Below are positions 45,300 through 57,405 of a stretch of 64,000 bases of DNA, piece by piece. The stretch covers positions 30,228,501 to 30,292,500 of the forward strand of contig NC_083380.1 in the NCBI RefSeq assembly GCF_031755915.1, read 5' to 3'. Both the position numbers and the translations under genes were made by a program. The notes beneath the pieces are model-generated. The model worked only from the letters and a program-made list of their open reading frames with translations, was not told the origin of the DNA and searched no databases. This DNA is from Ziziphus jujuba (lineage: Eukaryota > Streptophyta > Magnoliopsida > Rosales > Rhamnaceae). Positions within the stretch are counted from its first letter, which is position 1, and each line of letters begins with the position of its first letter.

Positions 45300-48200
45300 C
45301 GGGATTTGTGCAACAATATAGTGAAAATGGCTAAAGAATCTTTTCGAACCAGCGCATAATACATTATACATTAGTAGTGTACATTATACATTGCTTCCTA
45401 AGGATAACTTATAGATATATTATGGTTTCACATTCAAACCTCCCATTAAATTCAAACAAAAACACAACTTCACAATAGTTTTAATTTCACATTCTAACCA
45501 TGCAACACAAACATTTCTGTCACACCAAATAACACAATATTATAAGCATAGCGCATAATGACAAAGGTTCAAAAGTGAGCAATTTATAAAGAGATGACTT
45601 ATCATCTCTAAAATAATCCATCATGGAAATTATCAACAATTGTAAAACTCATTCAATACAGCACAACTAAAGGTTTTCAGATAAGTTCGTTACATTAAAG
45701 CGAAATTAGTTTGCAAAATATTTTCTATGTTGTACAGAGAAGCAACTTACATTAATGGGGGACAAACCACCACCAATGCTTCTCTATCTATTTATATATA
45801 TCTCTCTCTCTTTCTCTATCTCTATGAGTGTATGTGTAATTTTATCAGCTTGCACTTGTAACTCTACGATCGCAAATTTTGTGCTTCAATTTTCTGGTCA
45901 GTCCATCAATTGCTCCTCCAATGCTGAAAGAAATAGAAAATCAATATTAGTAACCATGCAGCAATCAAACTTAGCATATTATATGTGTAAGATGTGCATA
46001 TGAAAGGGCACAGAATACTGCTTACCTAGCTAATGATAAGATGGAGCCTGGAGGTTCAAATAGATAAATGTCTCCTTGTATATTCTTTCTTTGATTTCCA
46101 TTCAAATGAACAAGAGCATATGAGAAATTTGAAAATTTTCCACCGACAGAAAAAAAACCACAAGAACTACTAACAACTAAATAACTACAAAAATATACAA
46201 AATCATTGCATAATATTTCCAGATTTCCTGACTTTTTATATATTTCAAAGCGCAATATAAAAGGTTTTATTTTGTTTCTTGGATCAAGAAGTAGGAATAC
46301 TGAAGTAGGAATATTAAACCATAACACCAATCCCCATTACCATTTCTCTCTATTTCTTTTTTATGCAGCCATAATAATAGTCACTCACTAGCATAGCATA
46401 AAAAAAATTATTTGAAATATTTTAATTTTGCTATTTTGGACCTGACAATATGTCCCCTTGTTATATTTATAGAAATAAATTAAGGATTGCAAGCTAACCA
46501 TCATCATCCCCAATAACATGAATAGAATAAAGGTGAATTATTTACAAATGACATTTGCACGGTGGAATTCCATATTAGTAAGAAAACTATTATGACAACA
46601 ATAATCTGAGAAATTGGAAGCTTAGGATGCCTAACATTTTTTAGGAAATGAGGATTACCATTTGCACCACAAACTTGAAAAAATAAAGAAAAAAAAAAAA
46701 CGTTTATGCCTGTGTCTTAAAGACATTTTCAAAACAGGTAGGAAGGATATTAGAATATAACTAAATCCTTAGCCCCATTTTTTAGTTCTATTTTATACGT
46801 GATAAGGAGTTATTTATTCGGAGGGCTGCAGTATATTCTACAGCAAATTTCGAACGACTCCAGGAAGGGGCATTTTTACCATCAATGTCAAGCGGGGTAG
46901 ATTCATAATCAAAATACCACTGAAAGCCTACTTAGCTAAAGAAATATTTCTATTATTACTCTTAGAGAGTCAAACCAGTGATGAATTATTTGACGACAGC
47001 ATTTAGGAGGTGTTTATAACTTTTAACATTAATTGGAAAACATTTATCTCTGTCCAGCGTGGAGGAAGGTAGAGGTAAGCTTATCTACAGGTATTGTACT
47101 TTTTATTGTTAGAAAATGTTATTAGGTTGTATTACATCATGTTACGACCTTATGTTCTTTGCCCAAACGATTTTATTTTCCATTTCAATTTCATATTATT
47201 GTATGAAAGAAGAAGAAGAAAAAAAAAACAAGGGAAAATTTTTGGAACGCCAAATCGAACATTGGCAGAAAGATTAGCCTACCCTTCTCAAGTTGTGAAT
47301 CTTGATAACTCTATATTTACAAAGATTATATATCCATTAAAAAATAATTTAGAACTCTTACATAATGCATTAAAAATTCACTGTTACAATTTAACAAGGT
47401 TAAAAAAAGATGCACCCTAAACTTAGGCAGCAGATCAAGACATGTCCACTTCAAGAGATCACGCAGATGTATATTATATATGAAATTATATGCTAGAGAT
47501 AAAAGTAAGATATAACAAGCAACAAAATTATAGCAGAAGGCATGGATGATACAAAAACTAAATATATCATGCTTTCTAGAATAATAATTTTCTTTGTAAA
47601 TGCTACTAGTAAAACTAATTGATCAGAAAAGAAGAATTATCCATGCATACCATGCAATACACATAATACCAGATGAGATGCACTGACAATGAAACTAACA
47701 GCATTATGGACAGTCATAATAAAATTGGCAAAGCAGTAACAACATTCAAAGATAAAAGCATCGGTATATTAGCAAGCAAAAACTACCAGAAATAATTGCA
47801 TAGAATAAAATTTAAACATAAGGAAAAGATCAGGTATATAATATTAACAAGTAAAATACTTACAGAAATATCAATGACAATGCAGAAGCATATTCAAATC
47901 TACACCAGGGTGGAGAGCTAACCAGTAAAAAAATGGTAATTTTCAAATAAAAACAAAAGGAAAACTCTGTAAACTTATCTATCTAGTTCCCTATCGCAAG
48001 TAAATGACCAATAGCTTATCCAAGATACACTCTGTAGACTGCTCCCCATCCATGGGTTATATGAATCTTCTAAACAATTCACTTTACTAGACTTCTATTC
48101 ATCACTCATCACTACCAAATACTCCAAACCTTGATACCGACTGATAAGTGGGCATTGAAAAGAATCTGAAAATAGCCTTAAACGTACTACGTCAAACTAT

Positions 48201-49286
48201 AGACATAATTTAAGCCATTGAGAATTGTAGGGGTCCATAAATGAATCTTTGAAACATTAGAAGTAACGGCAATCAAAAAACAAAGTTCACAAGCTACAAA
48301 TAATCACATACATCTCTGCTGACAATCTATAGCTCAATTCTTCAAAACATTTTAATCAAATCACCATGAGAAGCAAAAGGCATACCATTTCTATTTTAAA
48401 ACTATAAAAAAGTTCTTCATCTAAGTATGTAGACATAATAAATCCTAGAATTGTGACTACGAACTCTGCTAATTATTTAGTATTGGTAAAGTTTCCACAA
48501 AAACCCATACAAAATTCCAACAATCTGTCCAATGAAATGGAGGTTAACTGTACAATAAACGTGTTTTAATAGCTGTACATGCCTTAAAGAATCTAAATTT
48601 AAAAATAACTAAGGATAATTCATATTGCTTAAAATATTTAAGAAGCAACTAAATTACAAGGGCACAGGGAGATGTGGTGAAGAATAGAGCATTAGTGTTC
48701 GTGTGAGAGTGATAGAAGCTAGCAAAGGCAGAGAGAAAAAGAAAGAGAGAGAGACAATATGTAGAAGAAAATCGACTTCACGTGGTCCCTACATTCCCCA
48801 ATCTGATTTTCAGTCCATATTTTTAGTCAAAAAAAAGTTCTTGAAACTCTTACGTCTTTTAGCTATTCCTTCAGCGATTCCTTCACTTTCTTCTTTCACA
48901 ATTCCTTCACTTTCTTCTTCGGCAAACTAACTGATGAAAATGTGGACCTTCTATAGAAATTTGCAAACTAATTTTGATTTTCCAGAAACTTGTCTCTCTG
49001 CTCAAAGACGAAAATCAAACAACATCGCATAGGCATGGGGAGGGAGAACATTTTTCCAAAAACTAGTTCTTCTATGACACCGGCGCATGGGAGGACAATT
49101 TTGCTTGAAGTGAAAATGGCGCTAGTGTGTTTCTAAAGGGAAAGGGAAAGCTTAGCTTTGTTTTTATGCCCTAGCTCTGTTTTGAAAGGAAAAGGGAATG
49201 GAGGAAAAAAAAAAGAAACCAAAAACAACAAATTAAAAGAAAGTTGCATTTCGGTAGAGAAAATAGACCCAAAAAAAAAAATACAA
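45300..49286. other. Non-coding interior of the 10.3-kb MULE
   Basis: About 4 kb without a supported gene. It is AT-rich, with a CT microsatellite near 45800-45830 and GA-rich sequence near 48725-48755. Small frames here show no domain. Confidence 0.6.
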
Positions 49287-49539
49287 AGGGTATTTTGGTC
49301 CTGATGTACTAAAAGGTGGCTATTTTTTTTAAAAAAAAATTTACTATTTTTCTAAAATCGAGTTGTACGGTGGCTATTTTTCGAAAAAACCCTTAATGAA
49401 AACTACCCACCCATTTCCAACCTTTTTTGTTTTACCCTTTTATTTTCAAATATCCCCACATTACCCTTTGCAAATGTGAAAAGGAAGAATGAAGATGTAA
49501 GGTCACACCATTTTTCCCCTATCAAAGCACGAAGAAGAA

Positions 49540-49800
49540 GAGGAAGAGAAAGTGAGAGAGAATGGTGAAGCGTTTTGGGACAATTGGAGTTCTTCAGGAG
49601 GAGGAGCGAGTGGAGGAAGCATCCAAGGCTCGGCAATAAGCTCTGCCATGCCCTTCTCAGTCTTAACCTCAGAGTCGACGAGCAGGTCTACAACAAACTC
49701 CTCCGTCCTCTTCTTCTTTTGCTTCTTCTTCTTCTCACCACTCTTCCCATTCCTCTGCTTCTCACTGACTCACTGAGACAACCAAAACAATAACTTCATC
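49540..49800. other. Possible captured first-exon fragment, unidentified
   Basis: This GC-richer, GA/CT-rich stretch inside element A opens frames on both strands, with runs of Leu or Lys from the CTT/AAG-rich segment at about 49700-49745. It looks like a gene fragment by composition and position, but I recognise no protein and cannot choose a strand. Confidence 0.3.
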
Positions 49801-50328
49801 AGGTGACGATGATCATTCAGCCCCATTAAATCTTCTTTTACTTTTTGTTCCGTTTAGTTTTTTTGGGTCTTCTCTTATTTTTATTTTTATTAGCTGTTCT
49901 GGAAATTTTGTTGATTATTACAATTGAAAATATTAAGTTAATGGATCTTATACATGGGATATAGTAATTATTAATTACTAGACTTGTTTTTAGAATGCTA
50001 TTATTTTTGGGTTTTATTATTTGGGGCCAAAATCATATGCATTTTAACTGTTTGTTGATATGTTTAATTGGGTTGCGTGTGTGTGGTAGAAATTATATAA
50101 TGTTTTGCTCATACAAATGAAGAGAAAATTTTAGTAGTGAAGCTATTCCATAACCTGTTCTATTAAAGTCTTGGATGTGTCTATATGCTTTAGATCTTCC
50201 TAAGATCTTATTATTGGCTATTTCCTATACGTCAATTACGAATTTCAATCTCCAGTTTCTCTAATCTAAGAAAATTTTATCATATATAAATACATGATAT
50301 GTTGATATACTTTTAATTGGTATTTTAG

Positions 50329-51069
50329 GATGATGGATCTGTTATATGTATATTTTCTCTTTCTGGAAGTAATGCCCAAGATGGACATTTAGCTGCTGGT
50401 CGTAATGGTGTAAAGCACCTCAGAACTATAAGTTCTCATCTGTTTCTCTTTAATGTGGTTAGTATTTTTCTTGAGAAAGTTCTTCTTCTCTTTGGCTTCT
50501 TGGATTGGTTTAAATATTCTTCTATTTGCAATTTTCAATATTTTGGTTGCTACTTTTTTGAATTTAGATATTAGTAGATTGATGCATTATGGATTTTCTT
50601 GTCACAGACACCTAGCAAAATCAAAGAGGGAATTGATATGAAAGATTCTCACATCCCTGAAATTTGAAATCCAATAATCTGATAAAATTTAAGTGTAATA
50701 TTTTTGTAACAAAATGTTTAAATTTTTGATTTTATCAAGCATTAACTCAACATGGTTGTTTTTTTAGAGTCCATAGATTTTGTTTGATAGTATGCCTATT
50801 TTTCTAAAGCTTTAATACATGTTTTGTTTCCCTGTCTAGCTACTTTATCCTTCTGTTACTAGCCATCTATAAAGGAATTTTTCTGCAATACCTACTAGTA
50901 TAAAAAGGTCATGTTTGTTCTTTTCAGGTCAAACAACCAAATATTTTATCATTCCTTTATAGTGTGGAGACTAAAACTTTTCGTGGTAATACAACAAAGG
51001 TTGCTATCTATATTGTCATGGAGCCTGTTGTTCCACTATTAGAAAGGATCAAGGAACTAAATTTGGAAG
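50329..51069 (+). pseudogene. Captured fragment of a SCYL1/CTEXP-type pseudokinase gene
   Basis: Two exons separated by an intron match the N-lobe of plant SCY1-like proteins, kinase-like proteins linked to tRNA export and vesicle traffic. Exon 50329-50427 is 33 codons (IFSLSGSNAQDGHLAAGRNG). Exon 50928-51069 encodes NILSFLYSVETKTF and YIVMEPVVPLLERIKELNLEG, split from it in the family only by an intron. The donor after the first exon reads ATAAGT instead of GTAAGT, so splicing is damaged. Exons before and after are missing. It lies between the ends of element A, which explains its presence as capture. Confidence 0.85.
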
Positions 51070-51479
51070 GTACATAAAGGTATAAACAATTTGGTCTTCC
51101 TGGTTGATATTGGTTGTTTGTTTGGATTAATCTGATTGCATGATACACGTAATTCTTCTTGTGCTAAAAAATGTTTAAGGTAATTGCATTAATGGTGATA
51201 GCATATGAAGAATCTTGGAGAATTTAAAACTACTCTTTGACTTTTTCTTTTGAAAATGGGAAATCTAAATCAATATTAGCCACCTGTTTAGTAGGTTATT
51301 GGAAACTCTTCCTGGCCAACTTGGTTTCTTTGATTCATTTAGAGAATATGTTCTATCAATGTGATGTTAACTTTTGTTTTAGTGCTTCTTTTTATTTAAA
51401 AATTGAAATTTCCATCTAAATGTAAACAGTAGCACGTAATATCTTTTGGTTTCTTTGTATGATTGTGCATACATAGGAT

Positions 51480-52001
51480 GTGTGCCAATCCTGTTTATCA
51501 CCATCTTGAACAATTTTGTAATGATCCTATTCAGAATGTTTTCAGTGGTTTGGCTAGGAATATAGATTGAAGAAAATGGAGAGGAAAGTGAAGAAAATGA
51601 AAAGATTTGTCGCTGCTACAACATAACTATTACAAGAGCAAGAAGTGCTGATGAAGCTTGAGCAAACTTTGAGGAGAATGCAAGTCAATGCTCAGTTAGA
51701 TCGTGTGAACTTGCTTGAGTTCCAGCAGATGGTGATGTGCCAACATCAAGAAATGAGAAATTTAAAAGATTTGTGTCCATGGAATAGAACTTTCATGCGG
51801 ATGAGTTATGTTGCACCTTTTAAAGGATGCATGGTGGGTGGAATTGATTCTTCCGTTGAAGAGATATGGAAGCCAACCATTGGTGGTTCAATGCAGTTGA
51901 GAAATGTTTGTATTGAATTGGTTGTGAGTCAAGTCTTCCACAAGGCTATTTATTGTTCACAAAAGAGAATTAAAGCCATAAATTTCCACTTCATTCCTTG
52001 A
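51480..52001 (+). pseudogene. Unidentified captured exon-like sequence
   Basis: An open frame at 51645-52001 encodes a helical stretch rich in Gln, Arg and Met (LEQTLRRMQVNAQLDRVN) followed by CPWNRTFMRMSYVAPFKG and IWKPTIGGSMQLRN. The preceding 51480-51640 shows a further open stretch in another frame. It looks like degraded protein-coding DNA inside element A, but I do not recognise the parent gene. Confidence 0.4.
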
Positions 52002-52224
52002 AAGCTGTTTTGAGCATCTAGTTTGACATTTTTTTTTCTTTTTTTCAAAGGCAAAACTTCCAATGGTATTGAGTTACTTTCACGGCTTTTGAAAATTTTT
52101 TTTATTTGCTGCTATGGTGGATGAATTCAGGTCCAATAGCCGTTTTCTTATGAAGCATATACTTTGTCATGTACTATGCAATTATTTTGACTACGGATGG
52201 TGAAAACATTTTATAAAAAAATGA

Positions 52225-53560
52225 ATACGGATGGTGCATCGTTAATTACCGATGCCAACAGTTTCATCGGTAATTACCGAAGATCCTTTGGTAATTACAG
52301 TTGACAAATTTTTTGACTTCCACAAGTCTCCTAATGTGTTATTCGTGCAACAACATGCAAAATATATGTTTAGCAATGATCTTAAAAACCAAAATCCCCA
52401 TAAAGTTTGGAAAAAATTCTAAAATTGCCCAAAAAATTTGATTATCGTAGGGCCTTCTGTAATTACCAATGAAACCATCGGTAATCAAATTGCCCTTGCT
52501 GGAAAAATTACCGAAGGTTTCATCGGTAATTATCGAATGGCCTTTGGTAATTACAGTTGACAAATTTTTTGATTCCCACAAGTCCCCTAATGTGTGTTTC
52601 GTGCAACAACATGCAAAATATATATTCATCAATAATCCTAAACAGAAAATCCCCATAAAATTCAAAAAAAGTTCTAAAATTGCCAAACAAATTTGATTAC
52701 CGTAGGGTCTTCGGTAATTACCAATGAAATCATTGGTAATCAAATTGCCCTTGCTAGAAAAATTACCAAAGATTTCATCGGTAATTATAGTTGACAAATT
52801 TTTTGACTCCCACAAGTCCCTTAATATGTGTTTTGTGCAACAACATGCAAAATATATATTCATCAATGATCCTAAACAGTAAAATCCCCATAAAGTTCAA
52901 AAAAAGTTTTAAAATTTCCAAGAAAATTTGATTACTGTAGGGCTTTCAGAAATTACCAATAAAACCATCGATAGTCAAATTGCCCTTGCTGTAAAAATTA
53001 CAGAAGGTTTCATCGGTAATTACTGAAAGTCCTTCGGTATTTATAGTTGACAAATTTTTTGACTGCCACAAGTTCCCTAATGTGTGCTTCGTGCAACAAC
53101 ATGCAAAATATACATTCATCAGAGATCTTAAACAGCAAAATCCCTATAAAGTTTGGAAAAAGTTCTAAAATTACCAAAAAAATTTGATTACCGTCAAGTC
53201 TTCGGTAATTACCAATGAAACCTTCGGTAAGAAACCATCGGTAATCAAATTGTCCTTGCTGGAAAAATTGCTGAAGGTTTCATCTATAATTACCGAAAGC
53301 CCGATGGTAATCTTTTTTTGGCAATTTTAAAACTTTTTTCGAACTTTATGGGGATTTTGCTGTTTAGGATCATTGATGAATGTATATTTTGCATGTTGCA
53401 CGAAACACACATTAGGAGACTTGTGGGAGTCAAAAAATTTGTCAACTGTATGTACCTTCATTTTTATAATGAAACAAAATTCTATTTAGCATGTTCTTGG
53501 TGTAAATACACATTATCAGAGGTTGTATTGAATTGTGGTGAGTTCAATTGAAAAAATTGA
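52225..53560. repeat. GGTAATTACCG tandem array with inverted last copy
   Basis: Four direct units of about 230-270 bp start near 52263, 52523, 52778 and 53011. Each contains CATCGGTAATTA, GTTGACAAATTTTTTGA, TCGTGCAACAACATGCAAAA and CCCCATAAA. A fifth, partly inverted copy follows at about 53281-53450, so the 3' part can fold back on the array. GGTAATTACCG itself is a palindrome that recurs in every unit. It lies inside element A. Confidence 0.85.
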
Positions 53561-53599
53561 CAACTAACAATTACCGTTGATCCATCGGTAAATTTTCCA

Positions 53600-54640
53600 T
53601 CAAGTAGTAAAAGAATTAATTGGATTACCGAGTTTTTTCATCAGTAATACCCATTGCCCGTCGGTAATGAAGTTAATTTGTCATTTTTTCACTCCTTCCA
53701 ACGCTTTTTTTTTTTTTTTTTACCTTGTTATTTGAATTAATGTATATTAATCCAATCCACGTACAAAAATAATTAATTTCATTGCTACTACATGTAATTC
53801 TGTATAATATCAAATGTTTAATGAATCTAAAGCCTATAAACAGACACTTGCTGAAGATGTTTTAAAAGTTTCAGCAACTCTATTTTGTCATCTTTAAAGG
53901 GCAAACAATGAAATATAATCTAGAGGTTCCATGTACATATAGAGTTGTTAAACATAAATTAAAAATAACATAAAAAGCTATGACACCTGCTGCGACATTA
54001 CAAAGCCACTAATATTTTACAGCGAATAGAAAAATACAAGTGACAGATATCTCAAAATAGGTAATAGCAACATATCAAATGTTCAATTTTTAAAACAATA
54101 AGTTTTTGGTTCATCAACTCAAGGCTAATATTAGTAGTACTTCTCAAAATTAAGAAAAGCTACAACCATGCAAAAAGAAAATAGATGCGAGGAATTTATA
54201 GACACATCTGTCTTATAACTTTGCCCCAAAACTTACAATGCTAGTTCCTATAATCTTACAATTAGAAGCATAAATTAAGAAGGACACCGTCGGATATGGT
54301 GAGCTCAGTAATATGTTGAAAGTGTTCAGTGGTGTTGCAAAGATGGAAATTGAATGCCAAAAGACCAAAGCCAAAGGTCTAACTCCACACTAAGCACCTA
54401 AATACAAAAGATAAATAAATAAATAAATAAAAATAATGGGAAAACATTGAGAAAACAGAGAGAAAGATTATATATACTATTGGGAAAAAAAAGGAAAAGA
54501 AAAATAATAAAAGGACATACATTGATCTAAACAAAAAGAGTGAAAATCATTGAAATACCAAAAGGAAATATACAAGTACTAAATTGCTAGAAATGTCAAA
54601 GGAATTCAGCAACACCTGCTTCCCTGATTTTTTACTGATC
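53600..54640. other. Non-coding part of element A
   Basis: No supported gene. It begins with more GGTAAT words (53580-53670) and a T-run (53707-53722), then AT-rich sequence with a short AAAT microsatellite near 54410-54430. Confidence 0.55.
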
Positions 54641-54649
54641 AACTCCTTC

Positions 54650-54946
54650 ATCCTCTCCACAGCATATATGGAGCAAGTCCATAGCTTAACTTCCTCCTCA
54701 TTAGCCACAATCTATTTCATTATTAGCCACAATCAATTTGGCAAGCTTTGAACTGTATTTCAGCACGCCAAGTTGCTGAAGAACCGCTGGAACAATATAA
54801 TCGACCATAATAGTAATGCATATCCATGGCCCTGGAATGCACCCCACAAATCTGTAGCAGATATTTGTTCTCTTTTGTACAAGAATATTTGGTGTCCTTT
54901 GCACACTAAGTGATCCTCGAAGCCTAGAATATTTAAAGGAAGTCAA
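54650..54946 (-). pseudogene. Unidentified captured exon-like sequence
   Basis: The minus strand is open over about 80 codons (PGPWICITIMVDYIVPAVLQQLGV, then KYSSKLAKLIVANNEID), with stop codons just beyond. It lies in element A near the lipase fragment and on the same strand, but does not resemble the class-3 lipase regions I know. The parent gene is not recognised. Confidence 0.35.
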
Positions 54947-55316
54947 TATACAGAACTAGTTTCATTTACATATAGCCCATAGAAACTTTTTATTGCAGCC
55001 ATCTAAATGTATTTTTCTATGTAACAACTTGGTACATGTGACATAAAACCTTAAAACAATGAGTTTTCAAACAAAACCTTACATGAATGCATTACAAAGC
55101 AAGTATTGTGTGCTAAGTGACAATAGATATATCTTTCTACCCTCATATAACCTTTTATAAAGGGGGTAACCCAATCAAGCCCAAGCATGTGAAATTTTAG
55201 ACAACATTCCTATAGTATCAGACTTACAAACCTATATTAATCATAATGAGAAACAAGATCATATGCAATTGAATAAGAAATTAACTTATTTCTTATATAA
55301 AATAAATGTTGTTTAC

Positions 55317-55810
55317 CTTAACTTTGTAGTCAGGATAGTCATTGAGAGCCTTAAGCAAGGATGGAGTGTTGACCTTAGCAATCCAACGAGCAGCAACAAC
55401 TATCCCAGAATATGCATAAGCCAGAACCAAATTGCTTATCCCACCATCATGCAAAATAAAAGAGAGGAAAGGTACCACTACACCACTAGCTGCTGTTAGT
55501 GTATCTTTGATGCTATGGGTTCCACGAATCAATAAAAGGAAGTATTTTGAATCTTTATCAAAGGAAGCATTTTGAATCTTTATCACATATATTGTGAAAA
55601 TAGGCTTCAAGAGCTGCAAGCATTATATTACTCAGTAACTGATATTAACCCACATCCAAATCTAGATCAGAAAGCCTGATTCAAGGGTAATTTAGGCATT
55701 CTGATTAAGAATGATTTGAAGCTATACATACCCCAGCTCTGGGCTTTTGAAGGAGCACATCTTCTTGAGAGTAGCCGGTGGATTCTAAAAACACCAGGAA
55801 CGGCTTCTTT
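55317..55810 (-). pseudogene. Captured fragment of a class-3 lipase (DAG-lipase-like) gene
   Basis: Two minus-strand exons: 55810-55732 (GYSQEDVLLQKPRAG, then a GTATGT donor) and 55613-55317 (acceptor TTGCAG, then LLKP..., LLLIRGTHSIKDTLTA, SNLVLAYAY, ARWIAKV, YPDYKVK, then a GTAAAC donor). These match the sequence just before the catalytic GHSLGGG motif in plant Sn1-specific diacylglycerol-lipase-like proteins. The catalytic-serine exon itself is absent. A direct duplication of about 25 bp (GATAAAGATTCAAAATNCTTCC twice, about 55545-55595) shifts the start of the second exon. Captured inside element A. Confidence 0.85.
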
Positions 55811-56296
55811 GAGAAAAGAATATACACTTGCAACTTGCAGATACAATGCCTTAAGAAATAATTCAATTCAGCAATTATTTCAGGCCTTTGAGCTCTATAC
55901 TGTCGGTATCAACATATAAATTTGCAAGTTGCAAATTACCCTACAATGCACCAATTACATATCAAGGCCACCGATATAGCAATATTAGCTAAGAATTCAC
56001 ACAGAAAAAATAAAAAAGAAGTAAATTTGATTTTTCACGGAGGGATGCTTTTGCACGGAGGAAAGGAAAAAAAAGGTGGAGCAGGATCTTTAATGGGATT
56101 ATTTGTGGGTTTTCTCAGGCAAGAAGAAAGAAAGGAAAGTAGAGGTGCAGGGACTCGGAATTATTGGCTTTGAGAATGAGAAAAGGAAAGTAAAGTAATT
56201 TTTTGTTTTTATTAGGGGCAAAATAGGAAGCAAGGGGTAGATAAAAAAAAAAAACTTGACAAAGAAGGGGTAAATATCATTAACCCTTTATTTTTG

Positions 56297-56350
56297 TGGG
56301 TATTGGGCTAAATTCCCCAAGATATAATTAGGGGAATTTGGCCTAATACC
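56297..56350. repeat. Palindrome formed by abutting A and B termini
   Basis: GGTATTGGGCTAAATTCCCC faces GGGGAATTTGGCCTAATACC across a 12-bp core AAGATATAATTA. The left half is the right end of element A and the right half is the left end of element B. The core holds the A target duplication. Confidence 0.9.
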
Positions 56351-56685
56351 CTCATAGGGATGAGGTTAATGATTTTTGCCCCCTCACTTAATACCTTTTT
56401 TGTTCTACCCCTTCAATCTTTTATAATCCCAAAATACCCTTATGTTTTTTTTTTATATGTTTTTTTTCTTTCCTTTCTTCATCCGACTTTTCTCCTCCTT
56501 ATAATCAATATCCAGACCATTAGGAGCCCTCTGTTTCCTTTCGCATCGGCCGGATTGTAAGCTTGGAGACTGTGCGTTTTGAAGGAGATGGTGAAGAGGT
56601 GACTCAGAGAGAATACTACAGGGTTTTAGAGAGCCCTAGGAGCAGAAGCAGAAGCAACAGGTAGGCAACAGCGAAGTAGGAAAGC

Positions 56686-57175
56686 ATGAGGCTCATTCGA
56701 TCAATCACTGGTAATCTTCTCCTCTCCATTTTCAAATTCTTAAGCTTTTCCCCAGACATTTTCTTACTCGTTTCAGTAATAATGAAATAGTTTTTTTTTT
56801 AAAATAAATAATATATTTTAGATTGTTATAATTCAGGGCAGCGTAATTCACTGCTGCGAGAGGTGGGACGGAGGAACTACGCAAGCAATGTCTCTGAGTA
56901 TAACACTGTTATCGGTTCTCTCCCCGCGCAGAGAAGGTAGATTCTAATTTTGATTTTGTTTTTGTGGTTTTGGGAATTTTTTTTTTTTGGGAGAAATTGT
57001 GAAAGTTGTGTTCTTTTTTTTTTTTTTTTTTTTTTAATAACGGTGGTGGTAGGCATTTCTTGCTGAGAGATGTGTATGATGATATGATGCTGGATGGAGT
57101 ACAGCCAACTAGGGATACATTCCATTCTGTCATCGTTGGAACCATGAATCCATGGGTTTGGTCCCTGATGTATGT
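56686..57175 (+). pseudogene. Captured 5' part of a mitochondrial PPR protein gene
   Basis: Exons 56686-56710 (MRLIRSIT), 56837-56936 (YNTVIGSLPAQR) and 57053-about 57140 (HFLLRDVYDDMMLDGVQPTRD, then IVGTM) join in phase through GT-AG introns. They resemble the N-terminus of the plant pentatricopeptide-repeat protein represented by Arabidopsis At4g35850. After GTM a deletion of roughly 60 bp joins to sequence encoding MGLVPDV in another frame, and the rest of the gene is absent. The transposon context at 56331 explains it as a capture. Upstream 56600-56685 looks like the parent 5' UTR. Confidence 0.8.
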
Positions 57176-57405
57176 ATTTGTATATATATGCTTCTTCTTT
57201 TTCCATTTTTGTTTTTTTTCACATGGATATGCATTAATTCTTATCTGCTGGCTATTAGATTCTTTCAAGATTGGAAATTTTGTATAAAGTTACTTTGTGT
57301 TTTTTTTTTCTTTTTTTTTTCCCTAGCTATTACAATGTATTGCTTTGTGTTGCTTTGTGTTATAGGTTACTTTATACAACAGTTTAGTTTCTTGATGTAG
57401 TGCAG

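Larger units (their letters stand above)
39092..49392. mobile_element. 10.3-kb MULE with transposase and ULP1-like gene
   Basis: Inverted ends of about 100 bp (39092-39187 and 49287-49392) share TTTTTTCGAAAAATAGCCAC. A perfect 9-bp duplication TTAATGAAA (39083-39091, 49393-49401) flanks it. Inside are a MURA-type transposase (plus strand, dead) and a minus-strand DUF1985/ULP1 protease gene (dead). This pairing is known from Kaonashi-type MULEs of plants (family knowledge). The right half (45300-49286) is non-coding filler. Confidence 0.92.
39048..56318. mobile_element. Mutator-like element A (Pack-MULE), nested
   Basis: Terminal inverted repeats start GGAAAATTTGGCCCAATA (39048) and, on the complement of the right end, GGGGAATTTAGCCCAATA (56318). 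A perfect 9-bp duplication AAGATATAA flanks them (39039-39047, 56319-56327), as expected for Mutator elements. The left repeat is interrupted after 44 bp by another MULE (39092-49392) and resumes at 49402. Without it the element is about 6.96 kb. It has no transposase of its own but carries exon fragments of a SCYL1-type gene, a class-3 lipase gene and unidentified sequences, the hallmark of a gene-capturing Pack-MULE. Confidence 0.88.

Noticed and set aside
57006..57400. Hydrophobic Phe-rich plus-strand frames
   Set aside because: They arise from T-runs in introns and flanks of the captured PPR fragment.
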